Part shown: positions 56,685 through 64,000 of the stretch, in pieces | Numbering within the stretch: the first letter of the stretch is position 1 | Layout: each line of letters begins with the position of its first letter | Source: Nitrosomonas sp. Nm132 | GTDB lineage: Bacteria; Pseudomonadota; Gammaproteobacteria; Burkholderiales; Nitrosomonadaceae | Assembly: GCF_900100485.1 (NCBI RefSeq) | Contig: NZ_FNDH01000006.1 | Location: 51,531 to 115,530, forward strand | Length of the DNA: 64,000 bases | Direction of reading: 5' to 3' | The notes under the pieces: generated by a model | Told to the model about the DNA's origin: nothing | The model's database searches: none | Seen by the model: the letters and a program-made list of their open reading frames with translations, nothing else | Program-made: the position numbers and the translations under genes

Positions 56685-58819
56685 GGTTTGTCCCTCCTGC
56701 GCGCATGATAACGCTCTACCCAACTCAACAAACGGCGTGAAACATGCTGACGTTTCCATTCCCCCGCCACATATTTGTTGGCCTCCGGCCACGTTGGATA
56801 AGTATGAATCGTTCCCAGAATTTTGTTGAGCCCCAAGCCATGTTTCATGGCGAGCACAAATTCCGCCAGCAGATCACTGGCATGTTCACTGACGATCGTC
56901 ACGCCTAATATCCGGTCTCTGCCCGGCACCGTCAATACTTTAATAAAACCCTGCGCGGCTTCATCGGCAATGGCACGATCGAGTTCCTTCAATTCATAAC
57001 GCGTCACCTCATAGGCGATATTGCGTGCTTTTGCGTCTTGTTCGGATAAGCCAACACGCGCCACTTCCGGGTCGGTAAAGGTCGCCCAGGGAATCACGGA
57101 ATAATCGACCTTGAAGCGTTTGAGATGACCAAACAACGCATTGACCGAGGCATACCATGCCTGATGTGCAGCCGCATGCGTAAACTGATAAGGCCCGACT
57201 ACATCGCCACAGGCATAGATGTTGGGATAAATCGTTTGCAGCCAGCCATTCGTCTCGATGGTACGTTTCGGAGTCAATGGGATGTTCAGCTCTTCCAGAC
57301 CCAGTCCTTCCGTGCGAGCAATTCTACCGGCCGCGCACAACATGGCATCGAATGGCAGCACTTCCTCTTTACCCGTTCGATCACGCACGACCAGCCGCTG
57401 CTCATTGCTGCTTTTTTCACAGCGCACGGCTTCCGTCTGCGTCAATACCCGCACCCCATCCACTTGCAGCGCTGCTTCAACCAGCGCTACCACCTCAGTG
57501 TCTTCGCGCATCATCAAATGATCCCGCTCGACCTGCGTGACTTGACAGCCCAAGCGGGCGAATGCTTGCGCCAATTCACAACCGATCGGCCCACCACCAA
57601 GCACCACCAGCCGTTTCGGTCGCTGCGTCAGTGACCAAATGGTTTCCGAGGTGTAGTAGTTAACTTGCTCCAATCCCGGAATCGCTGGAATAAATGGCCG
57701 GGCACCAGTTGCAATCACTATCGCGCGCGTGGTCAAGATTTGCCCATTCACTGTCACCGCCCACGGTGAGGTAATGCGCGCTTCACCCTGTATCACCTCC
57801 ACGCCTAACTGAGTATAGCGCTCCACAGAATCGTGCGGCTCAACGGTGTGGATAACGCGCTGAACACGCGCCATGATATCACTGAAATCATAGTCGAGCG
57901 CCACCTGGCCTATGCCTAGTGACCGAGCATGTTTTGCCTGCCTGACAAAATTAGCGGTACGAATCAGTGCTTTGGAGGGAACACACCCATAATTCAGACA
58001 GTCTCCGCCCATTTTGTGACTTTCGATCAGCGTCACCTTGGCACGTGTAGCGGCTGCAATATAGGAAGTCACCAGACCAGCTGCGCCTGCGCCAATCACC
58101 ACCAGATTGCGATCAAAATGAGCTGGCTTGGGCCAAGGAGCGTAGAGCCGCCGCTGCTTGATGATGTCGATTGCCCAGCGTGCGCACCATGGGAAAATAG
58201 CCAGCAGCAAAAATGATCCGATCAATGCGGGCGACAAAATATCGGATAGGCTGGTAATAGCAGCAAGCTGGGTACCTGCGTTGACATAAACTGCCGACCC
58301 AGCCAGCATACCGATCAGGCTTGCCCAAAAAAAAGTGCTGACGCGAATCGCCGTGAGGCCCATCAGCAGATTGATCAGAAAGAAAGGAAAAACGGGTATC
58401 AGGCGCAACGAGAAAAGATAAAACGCGCCATCCCGTTCTAGACCACTATTAATTGCTTCAAGACGATCACCAAAACGGCGTTGCACTGCATCACGAAACA
58501 GATAGCGTACCGCCAGAAAAGCAAGTGTGGCACCGAGGGTGGCTGAAATCAGCACAACGGGCACGCCAACCCAGAACCCCAGCACCGCCCCGCCCGCTAG
58601 CGACATGGCAGCGGCACCCGGTAACGAAAGCGCCGCCATGATGATATAAGTCACTGCATAAAGGCTGATCACCCAGAGGGACTGTTCCCGATAAATCAGC
58701 TGAAGCTCATCATGACTTGCCTTAAGCACTTCTAAACTGAAGAAATGCTCCAGATCAAAAGCAAAAAACAATCCGATCAACACCAATAGGAACCCGAGTA
58801 ACCACCCGTGTTTATTCAT
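56681..58819 (-). CDS. VTT(DedA)-domain / flavin disulfide reductase fusion
   Basis: A 712-residue fusion. Residues 1-235 are a VTT/SNARE-associated (DedA-like) membrane domain with about five helices, including YIIMAALSLPGAAAMSLAGG and LFSLRLIPVFPFFLINLLMG. Residues 240-712 are a pyridine nucleotide-disulfide oxidoreductase: FAD motif VVIGAGAAGLVTSYIAAA, redox pair in GGDCLNYGCVPSKAL, NAD(P) motif LVVLGGGPIGCELAQAFARL and dimerisation domain with HTYPTW. It resembles mercuric reductase, but has neither the N-terminal metal-binding domain nor the C-terminal cysteine pair of MerA. In this operon it may reduce an arsenic or thiol species at the membrane. Confidence 0.85.
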   Translation of the reverse strand: MNKHGWLLGFLLVLIGLFFAFDLEHFFSLEVLKASHDELQLIYREQSLWVISLYAVTYIIMAALSLPGAAAMSLAGGAVLGFWVGVPVVLISATLGATLAFLAVRYLFRDAVQRRFGDRLEAINSGLERDGAFYLFSLRLIPVFPFFLINLLMGLTAIRVSTFFWASLIGMLAGSAVYVNAGTQLAAITSLSDILSPALIGSFLLLAIFPWCARWAIDIIKQRRLYAPWPKPAHFDRNLVVIGAGAAGLVTSYIAAATRAKVTLIESHKMGGDCLNYGCVPSKALIRTANFVRQAKHARSLGIGQVALDYDFSDIMARVQRVIHTVEPHDSVERYTQLGVEVIQGEARITSPWAVTVNGQILTTRAIVIATGARPFIPAIPGLEQVNYYTSETIWSLTQRPKRLVVLGGGPIGCELAQAFARLGCQVTQVERDHLMMREDTEVVALVEAALQVDGVRVLTQTEAVRCEKSSNEQRLVVRDRTGKEEVLPFDAMLCAAGRIARTEGLGLEELNIPLTPKRTIETNGWLQTIYPNIYACGDVVGPYQFTHAAAHQAWYASVNALFGHLKRFKVDYSVIPWATFTDPEVARVGLSEQDAKARNIAYEVTRYELKELDRAIADEAAQGFIKVLTVPGRDRILGVTIVSEHASDLLAEFVLAMKHGLGLNKILGTIHTYPTWPEANKYVAGEWKRQHVSRRLLSWVERYHARRRDKP

Positions 58820-58840
58820 CCTGCTCCTTGGTTATCCAAA

Positions 58841-59773
58841 TTATTTCAGTTCACTGCATGAGGCCCCAAAACGAAAGCAACTATAACACCGATGATGTTT
58901 CATGCTGACCGGTACTTGCAAACTGTCCGCAAGTGTTTCCGCCAGTGCGTAATCGGGATCATCATCCACCAGCGTACAGGCATACACCTGCATTCTGCCG
59001 GCTATCTTGACGACCATCCTGCTGAATGCACACATGAACTGTTGGCGAGTCTTTTCAGTCTGGTACGTGGTCATGCAATGGGTGGTGATATGCGGAACGA
59101 TAACCTCCGTTTCAGGGGGGTGAAATTCGGGAAATTCGATACGGGGCAGATCCCCTGGTAAACCTGCCGCTTCAAGTATTTCGCTAAAGCGCCTAGATAC
59201 CTCATTCGCATCCATGCCAGAAATTACCTGACTCGCGATGGATAAGGAAAAACCATTCTGATAAAGTTTTCGCATGCCTTCCAGCGCATGGGCAAACATA
59301 CCCTCTCCCCTTCCCTGATCATGCTGCATTGCGTCGAAATGATCGAGGCTAACCCGAAAATGCAATGGATTGGGACAATTAAGTAAGGGTTCGAGTTGGT
59401 GAAGGCGTTTGATCAGCGGCTCTGTCCCATTGGTAAGCACCAAACAAGGCCGATGCTGTAACCCAGCATTTAATATGCGCACGATATCCTTGTTGATGAA
59501 CGGCTCACCACCGGTAAAGGAAAACTGCCGCACACCCAGCGCCACAGCTTCGTCGATGAACGGTTTTACGTCATCAAAACGTGCTAATTGCAGCCGGTTA
59601 TCGCCTGGCTTCGAACCTTCCAGGCAAAAAGGACATGCCAGGTTACAAGCGGTGCCGGTATGAAACCAGACTTCTTCCAGGCCATGCGCTTGGATGAAGC
59701 CGCGCGGCTCGCCTTCCAACGTGCGATACCACAAATCAGATCGTGCTGAATAATAGTTAACTTTTGTATCCAT
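58841..59773 (-). CDS. Radical SAM enzyme of the arsenic operon
   Basis: A 310-residue radical SAM protein. The iron-sulfur motif is ACNLACPFC (Cys43, Cys47, Cys50); the SAM-binding GGEPFINKDI and a strand LVLTNGTEPL follow. The C-terminus has a second cysteine cluster (CYSCFRFGASC), which may bind another cluster. It does not show the ArsS signature of canonical arsenosugar synthesis, but occupies the place of ArsS between arsM and downstream genes. Catalysis is unknown; transfer of an adenosyl-, aminocarboxypropyl- or sugar-derived group to arsenic would fit. It starts 9 bp after arsM. Confidence 0.82.
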   Translation of the reverse strand: MDTKVNYYSARSDLWYRTLEGEPRGFIQAHGLEEVWFHTGTACNLACPFCLEGSKPGDNRLQLARFDDVKPFIDEAVALGVRQFSFTGGEPFINKDIVRILNAGLQHRPCLVLTNGTEPLIKRLHQLEPLLNCPNPLHFRVSLDHFDAMQHDQGRGEGMFAHALEGMRKLYQNGFSLSIASQVISGMDANEVSRRFSEILEAAGLPGDLPRIEFPEFHPPETEVIVPHITTHCMTTYQTEKTRQQFMCAFSRMVVKIAGRMQVYACTLVDDDPDYALAETLADSLQVPVSMKHHRCYSCFRFGASCSELK

Positions 59774-59782
59774 ATGGAAAGC

Positions 59783-60838
59783 TCAGCAACATCCCCCGCT
59801 CGCTTTACCATTGATATTTCCAATTTGATCATCGAAAGGTAGGCCCATACCACACCCTGGGAAAATACCAAAATGACGATCAAAATTGCCGTAGAAATCG
59901 AAATGTTCCTTAAAGCGCGTGTCATGCAGCATACGCAAAGTATTACCACAAACAGGAAACTGTCGACCTGCCTCGATCGCATGATGCTTGTCCAGTATAA
60001 ACAAATGCGGATGATAGGGAATCGAACCACGGTAAACTACCGATTGGCCATGATCCTCGCAAGCAGGTTCCAAATTTTCCAGCTTGAACAAGCGATAGGT
60101 GGCCGAATAGAAGCGTATATTGCCGGTGCGTTCTGCGAGATGGGCATTGCCAATCGTCACAGGTCGATCATCTACCAAGCGTGGATCGATAAAGCCACAG
60201 TGACGCGCAAGCTGCAGAAAATCGTTCCAGTACAATGCTCCGCCCAGACATTCGCCATACAAAACAGGATCTCTAGCCAGAACGGCAGGAATGCGCCGGT
60301 CGCTATACACATCGGAGAAATACAATTCACCTCCTGGCTTAAGCACTCGCCAAGCTTCGCGCAGCACTGCTGCCTTATCCAGCGCAAGATTGATCACGCA
60401 ATTGGACACGATCACATCGATACTCGCATCCGACAACTCAAGCTCATGCAAGCGCTCGATATCACCCTGTAGAAAATGGACATTACTGCTGGCATAGCCA
60501 AATAGCTGACGATGATAATCTTCGTGTCGGCATGCTACGGCCAATTGCTCTTCTGTCATATCTACGCCAATGACCCGTCCCTGTTCCCCAACCAATTGAG
60601 ACAGCACATAGACATCACGCCCAGCGCCACAGCCGAGATCAAGCACCGTCAGGCCGTCCAGCAGCTGCGGCAATACCAGACCACAGCCATAGTAGCGGCT
60701 CAGCACTTCACTATGAACTTTTGCCAACAGGGGCTTTACATACTCCGGCAAACCTGAATCGGTGCAGCAGGCATTGGTTTGCAGATCTGCAGAGCTAGTC
60801 AGCGTTTCACCATAGTATTTCTGAACAATCTCTTGCAT
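59783..60838 (-). CDS. arsM: ArsM arsenite S-adenosylmethionine methyltransferase
   Basis: A 351-residue methyltransferase. SAM motif I is VLDLGCGAGRDVYVL; the arsenite-binding cysteines are Cys147 in SNCVINLALDK and Cys197 in GECLGGAL, matching the conserved cysteines of ArsM enzymes. CysCys24-25 near the N-terminus could supply the third thiolate. The C-terminus ends in SGGCC. It methylates trivalent arsenic. Shine-Dalgarno aaaggag precedes the ATG. The downstream radical SAM gene is 9 bp away. Confidence 0.92.
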   Translation of the reverse strand: MQEIVQKYYGETLTSSADLQTNACCTDSGLPEYVKPLLAKVHSEVLSRYYGCGLVLPQLLDGLTVLDLGCGAGRDVYVLSQLVGEQGRVIGVDMTEEQLAVACRHEDYHRQLFGYASSNVHFLQGDIERLHELELSDASIDVIVSNCVINLALDKAAVLREAWRVLKPGGELYFSDVYSDRRIPAVLARDPVLYGECLGGALYWNDFLQLARHCGFIDPRLVDDRPVTIGNAHLAERTGNIRFYSATYRLFKLENLEPACEDHGQSVVYRGSIPYHPHLFILDKHHAIEAGRQFPVCGNTLRMLHDTRFKEHFDFYGNFDRHFGIFPGCGMGLPFDDQIGNINGKASGGCC

Positions 60839-60863
60839 GAGATTTCTCCTTTTATAAAAATTG

Positions 60864-61553
60864 TCAGGGCCGGCGAGCGCGATACTGTTCTGCTAATTTA
60901 GCAGGTGACATGCCGCATGCAAAGTATATTGCCAATTTGCGATTGTGCCAGGTGCGCCGCCACCAGCCATCACGCTGCCAGCGACGTGAATCCACCCAGA
61001 TTGGTTCCAGTAATGGCTGAAAATGTCCCAAACCACGTAATCCTTTCACCAAGGGCACTTCCTCGAACAGCGGCCAGGGTGCATGCCCACCCGCCGCAAA
61101 ATAGGCATCCCGTTTGGCAAAAATGCCCTGATCGCCATAAGGCACACCAAAACGACTGCGCAGGGCAATGGCCGGTTCCAGTATCAGCGCTGGCCAGGCA
61201 CGAGGTGCATCAAAGTAGAAACGGAAATAACCGCCGACCGCACCTTGCGCGAGCGCCTGCCCCATCGCTGCCAAGGGATCAACAGACAAACGCACATCGA
61301 CATGTAGAAACCAGAGCGCTTCTCCTTGCGCCAATGCGGCGCCCTGCGACAACTGCCGTCCTCGACAGGGTTCACTCGCTAGCCAGCACACGCCGTGCCG
61401 AGTACACACATCGCGGCAAGTTTGACTATTCGCCCCATCGACTACGATGATCTCCGTAGGACGATGCGGCAATTTTTGTAACTGTTCAAGCAGTTGCACT
61501 AACCTTTCTTCATCCTGATAACAGGGAATGATAACGCTAAAGCTAATCATCAT
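60864..61553 (-). CDS. TIGR04283-type glycosyltransferase (arsenosugar-associated)
   Basis: A 229-residue GT2-fold glycosyltransferase: VIIPCYQDEERL, EIIVVDGANS, GRGRQLS-like substrate loop (CRGRQLSQGAAL), WFLHVDVRL as the DxD-type metal motif and FGVPYGDQGIFAKRDAYF. It matches the TIGR04283 family named for association with arsenosugar synthesis. Overlaps the upstream gene by 11 bp. Confidence 0.88.
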   Translation of the reverse strand: MMISFSVIIPCYQDEERLVQLLEQLQKLPHRPTEIIVVDGANSQTCRDVCTRHGVCWLASEPCRGRQLSQGAALAQGEALWFLHVDVRLSVDPLAAMGQALAQGAVGGYFRFYFDAPRAWPALILEPAIALRSRFGVPYGDQGIFAKRDAYFAAGGHAPWPLFEEVPLVKGLRGLGHFQPLLEPIWVDSRRWQRDGWWRRTWHNRKLAIYFACGMSPAKLAEQYRARRP

Positions 61554-62229
61554 GATTTTCCATTTTATTGATAATGTTACTCACCAGCGCATGGAGCTGT
61601 CGTCGGGCTGGCCTCTCCTCATTTTGCAGCAATGCAACCAATTCCAGGCAATCTTCTAGCTTATCTACATCAGAACGTTGCGCCAGTAGCGCAACAGACT
61701 GCCCTGCGCTGCGACAACAATCTATCAAGGCAGCACCCAACTGATCAGTGCTCCAAGGTAGACTAACCAGCAAAGGCCAGGGGTGACAGCTGGCCATCAA
61801 GGCAACTCCGCCATCGGTTGCCGGTATCAGCACGGTATCATGGTGCTGCAAGGCAGCACGGCAAGCGGCATAGTCAGTCTCCGTCAGTAAAGGCGCATCG
61901 CTACCGATATAAACCAGTTGCTTCAATCCCTCGCTTCGCAGCTTGCTATCGATTCCATTCAAACGCTGCCCGAGATTGCCCGTTGCCTGGGGTCGTATCC
62001 GTACAGACTTCGATGACAGCAGCAAAGTTGCTGCCCAATCATGATCCGCCTCCAAAGCGGGTGCAATCACCACAGGTCCCTGCCAATTCTTCACATCTTC
62101 CAGTGCACAATTTAACAGCGCTTGCGCAATCTGCCGGGTTTTTTCCATCCCTAGCCTAGCAACCAGCCGCTGCTTACCAATCCCCAACGCGGGTCGTTTA
62201 CACACCAGAACCAGAGTTATTTCATCCAT
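61543..62229 (-). CDS. TIGR04282-type nucleotidyl/glycosyltransferase (arsenosugar-associated)
   Basis: A 228-residue protein of the DUF2064/TIGR04282 family: LVLVCKRPALGIGKQRLVAR, LVYIGSDAPLLTETDYAACR (D-x-D-like) and VLIPATDGGVALM. First gene of the nine-gene operon. The promoter should lie in 62230-62480; no ArsR gene or obvious operator is seen there. Confidence 0.86.
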   Translation of the reverse strand: MDEITLVLVCKRPALGIGKQRLVARLGMEKTRQIAQALLNCALEDVKNWQGPVVIAPALEADHDWAATLLLSSKSVRIRPQATGNLGQRLNGIDSKLRSEGLKQLVYIGSDAPLLTETDYAACRAALQHHDTVLIPATDGGVALMASCHPWPLLVSLPWSTDQLGAALIDCCRSAGQSVALLAQRSDVDKLEDCLELVALLQNEERPARRQLHALVSNIINKMENHDD

Positions 62230-62485
62230 GCCTAACGATCATTTATTAGTGACGAATCATTTTGCACTAAACCAGAGTCACCATACCATGCTGTAGCTTC
62301 AGTACCAGTATTATCTGTATCGGTCATAATCGCTACGGTACCGACTCCTCACCAAAATAAACGCCGGTAATCAGCGCGCAAATAGATTCTTCTGCCGTTG
62401 TTTTCTAGCATATAGTGCATTTTTTCCAGCAAATGAAAGAGCCAGGCATTACAACTTGGCTCAAACTACCGAGTCCCTGGGAAAC

Positions 62486-62516
62486 CTAGCCCGAATATTT
62501 CATAAATTCGGGCTAG
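62486..62516. repeat. 31-bp MITE scar or micro-element
   Basis: CTAG, then the first 19 bases of the MITE left end, then only the last bases of the right end and CTAG: an imperfect palindrome with 11-bp arms CTAGCCCGAAT/ATTCGGGCTAG. The internal 130 bp of the element is missing. It lies about 250 bp upstream of the arsenic operon start. Confidence 0.8.
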
Positions 62517-62748
62517 AGCGGTTCATGTTGAATTGCCAGGTTAGACATAAACCAGGAATTAATCTCAACGTCTACCACATCAGCAAGTCGATTAAAAACA
62601 ATAAAGATCTCCATGATGCCAAGTGCTTCCCTCTGGTATCTCGGATTTCAAGTAAATAACATCTCAAACCAGATTTTCTATTTTATATAGTGTCGTCATG
62701 AGATGGGAAGGATGACAAAATTGGCAAATTACTAATGGGAGATTTGCC

Positions 62749-63445
62749 ATGAATTCAGCGAGTGCACCATACCGCAGACACGACATTTCAGATGTCGTTA
62801 TCAATGCGCTATTCTGGATCTTAAGGGCAGGTGCTCCGTGGCGTGATTTGCCACCCTTCTATGGTGATTGGAAGAACACACACCGTCACTTTTACCGCTA
62901 GCGTGGCCACGACATTTGGGAATTTCTATTGAAGCAGTTGATTGATAATACAGATTATGAGCGGTTAATGACGGATGCCAGTCACATCAAGGTGCATCCA
63001 CACGCTGCTGGTGCAAAAGGTGGAAATCAGGGTATGAATCACACAGAAGGGGGCCAACACAAAATAGCATCTGGCCGTGGATACGTTTGGCATGCTGGTC
63101 AGAATTATTATTTATGCAAGGTACCCCAGCGGATTGTACACAAGCTTCCCGCCTGATTGAGGGCATTACAGCCAAATATTTGCTGGCGGATCGTGGCTAC
63201 GATAGCGATACTGTTGTGGGGCAGGCTAAAATTCAAGGCATGAAACCTGTGATTCCATCTCGAAAAAACCGGAAAATACCAAAAAATTGTGATCCAAAAC
63301 GCTATCGTTACGTCACATTATAGAGAATGCATTTTACATCTCAAACGATGGCGTGGTATAGCTACACGCTACGCTAAAACTTCAGCATCCTTTCTTGCAG
63401 CCATTCAGATTCGATGCATCGCCCTTTGGGCTAAACACCTTGTGA
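62749..63445 (+). pseudogene. IS5-family transposase, deleted and frameshifted
   Basis: Starts MNSASAPYRRHDISD, then jumps to VVINALFWILRAGAPWRDLP with about 35 residues missing. It reads through HFYR-stop-RGHDIWEFLLK (TAG in frame) and DASHIKVHPHAAGAKGGNQG. It changes frame to GTPADCTQASRLIEGITAKY and LLADRGYDSDTVVGQAKIQG, then again to LHLKRWRGIATRYAKTSASF and AAIQIRCIALWAK. The order is that of one IS5-family gene; it is inactive. The element probably extends from about 62690 to 63457 (ends share tcgtca). Confidence 0.85.
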
Positions 63446-63457
63446 CGATACCTTCTA

Positions 63458-63702
63458 GTGATGGGTCAATATCCTTAGCGATCAACTCACGCGCTTCGTC
63501 TTGCTTTTTTTGTGCATCCGCAAGGGCAACAGCCGGATAAACGCTTATCGCCAATACCTTGCATTTATCTGCATATCGGTAATCCATGTGCCAATACTTC
63601 CCGGCAGATTTCACCAGTAAAATATAAGCCACCACTGTCGGTTATTTTGTAGGGTTTGGGAGATAGTTTGACCTTACGTACTACGGTATCTGAAAGTACC
63701 AT
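63458..63702 (-). pseudogene. Tyrosine integrase (P4 type), N-terminal remnant
   Basis: From an ATG at 63702: VLSDTVVRKVKLSPKPYKIT and DSGGLY, then after one frameshift LLVKSAGKYWHMDYRYA, then LAISVYPAVALADAQKK and ARELIAKDIDPS. This is the arm-binding N-terminal domain of P4/CP4-type integrases. Similarity stops exactly where the IS5-family remnant begins, so the IS probably truncated it. Confidence 0.75.
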
Positions 63703-63772
63703 CAAAAATACCGTTACTTTGTCGGTATGCCTAGATATGTTGTGATACGATCAATACCGATAAATACTCTAG

Positions 63773-64000
63773 GGTCTGTTGACGTTTTGAGGTAAGTATT
63801 TCATAAATCGAAGTAAACTCGTAATATTGAGAGATTTTTACACCCCCCCACAAAACGAGTTTACGATGCCCCGACTGATGCTCACCGATGAATTCTGGCC
63901 GAAGCTGGAGAAGATTCTGCTTCAAGAAGCGATTTATAACAAGCGCAATCTGCGCATGACGGTGGAGGGTGTGCTATACCGAATGCGGGTTGGTTGTCCG
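63773..64000 (+). mobile_element. Left end of an IS5-family element, running off the window
   Basis: The element seems to begin ggtctgttgacg directly after a CTAG tetranucleotide (63769-63772), the IS5-group target type. About 90 bp of leader precede the transposase start. The right end is outside the window. Confidence 0.6.
63866..64000 (+). CDS. IS5-family transposase, N-terminal part (partial)
   Basis: The first 45 codons read MPRLMLTDEFWPKLEKILL and YNKRNLRMTVEGVLYRMRV, the standard start of IS5-family OrfA-type transposases. No defect is seen in the visible part; the gene continues past the window edge. Confidence 0.85.
   Translation, partial: MPRLMLTDEFWPKLEKILLQEAIYNKRNLRMTVEGVLYRMRVGCP

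Noticed and set aside
56681..58819. Annotation as mercuric reductase
   Set aside because: MerA's N-terminal metal-binding domain and C-terminal cysteine pair are absent, and a DedA-like membrane domain is fused instead.
60000..60040. tRNA-like gggaatcgaaccac word
   Set aside because: It lies inside arsM coding sequence and no acceptor or anticodon stem pairs with it.
62456..62659. 67-codon plus-strand frame upstream of the IS5 remnant
   Set aside because: It runs through the 31-bp MITE scar and has no ribosome site or similarity.
63795..63815. aagtatttcataaatcg resembling the MITE terminal repeat
   Set aside because: Only about 12 bases match, they are inside the leader of an IS5-family element rather than at its end, and there is no YTAR border there.

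Overview
The window reads as chromosomal DNA of a Gram-negative betaproteobacterium. RND efflux, RNase E/RluC, Hsp33, PstSCAB, a FecR/TPR outer-membrane protein and a CHASE2 cyclase together suggest a Nitrosomonas-like ammonia oxidiser. This lineage call is an inference from gene content; no rRNA or marker gene was seen. No tRNA, rRNA or CRISPR array was recognised.

Layout. 1-15.2 kb is mostly housekeeping: an RND efflux pair, ybbA/tesA, rluC and rne, then a two-gene metallophosphoesterase + CHAT-protease unit, a TauE/SafE exporter, an Hsp33 that has lost two of its four zinc cysteines, and a three-gene overlapping set (HopJ family, FAD oxidoreductase, MnmM methyltransferase) that looks like a split MnmC pathway. 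15.2-23.6 kb is accessory and decaying: small coupled genes, a cupin, Fic and zeta-toxin remnants, a LEA14 lipoprotein and a 1195-residue PIN-domain protein. 23.6-37.1 kb holds an M1-M28-PDZ peptidase divergent from a PD40 propeller protein, a TIR protein with two enzyme-like domains, RNA-related small genes, a standalone RlmK with a broken acylphosphatase behind it, a transglycosylase, a Nudix hydrolase and a matrixin-like protease. 37.8-53 kb holds an ABC-F ATPase, polysaccharide genes (one with an 11-G tract), an aminotransferase, a Crp/Fnr regulator, a FecR-TPR-barrel protein and a CHASE2 cyclase. 53.2-62.2 kb is one nine-gene minus-strand operon: two arsenosugar-type glycosyltransferases, ArsM, a radical SAM enzyme, a VTT-flavin disulfide reductase fusion, and pstS-C-A-B. 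62.4-64 kb is insertion-sequence debris.

The most striking structure is a 162-bp non-autonomous element (MITE) present in seven near-identical full copies plus a 31-bp scar. Every copy is flanked by a perfectly duplicated YTAR tetranucleotide (TTAA, CTAA or CTAG), the target preference of IS5-group transposases. Copies sit inside an acylphosphatase pseudogene, inside an IS630 transposase, on the stop codons of two genes, 9 bp upstream of two start codons, and as an inverted pair bracketing a metalloprotease.

The best candidates for under-described biology are the arsenic operon with its own PstSCAB and a radical SAM protein unlike ArsS, the metallophosphoesterase-CHAT pair, the giant PIN protein, the two-domain TIR protein and the MITE family. 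All functional claims rest on motif reading alone.
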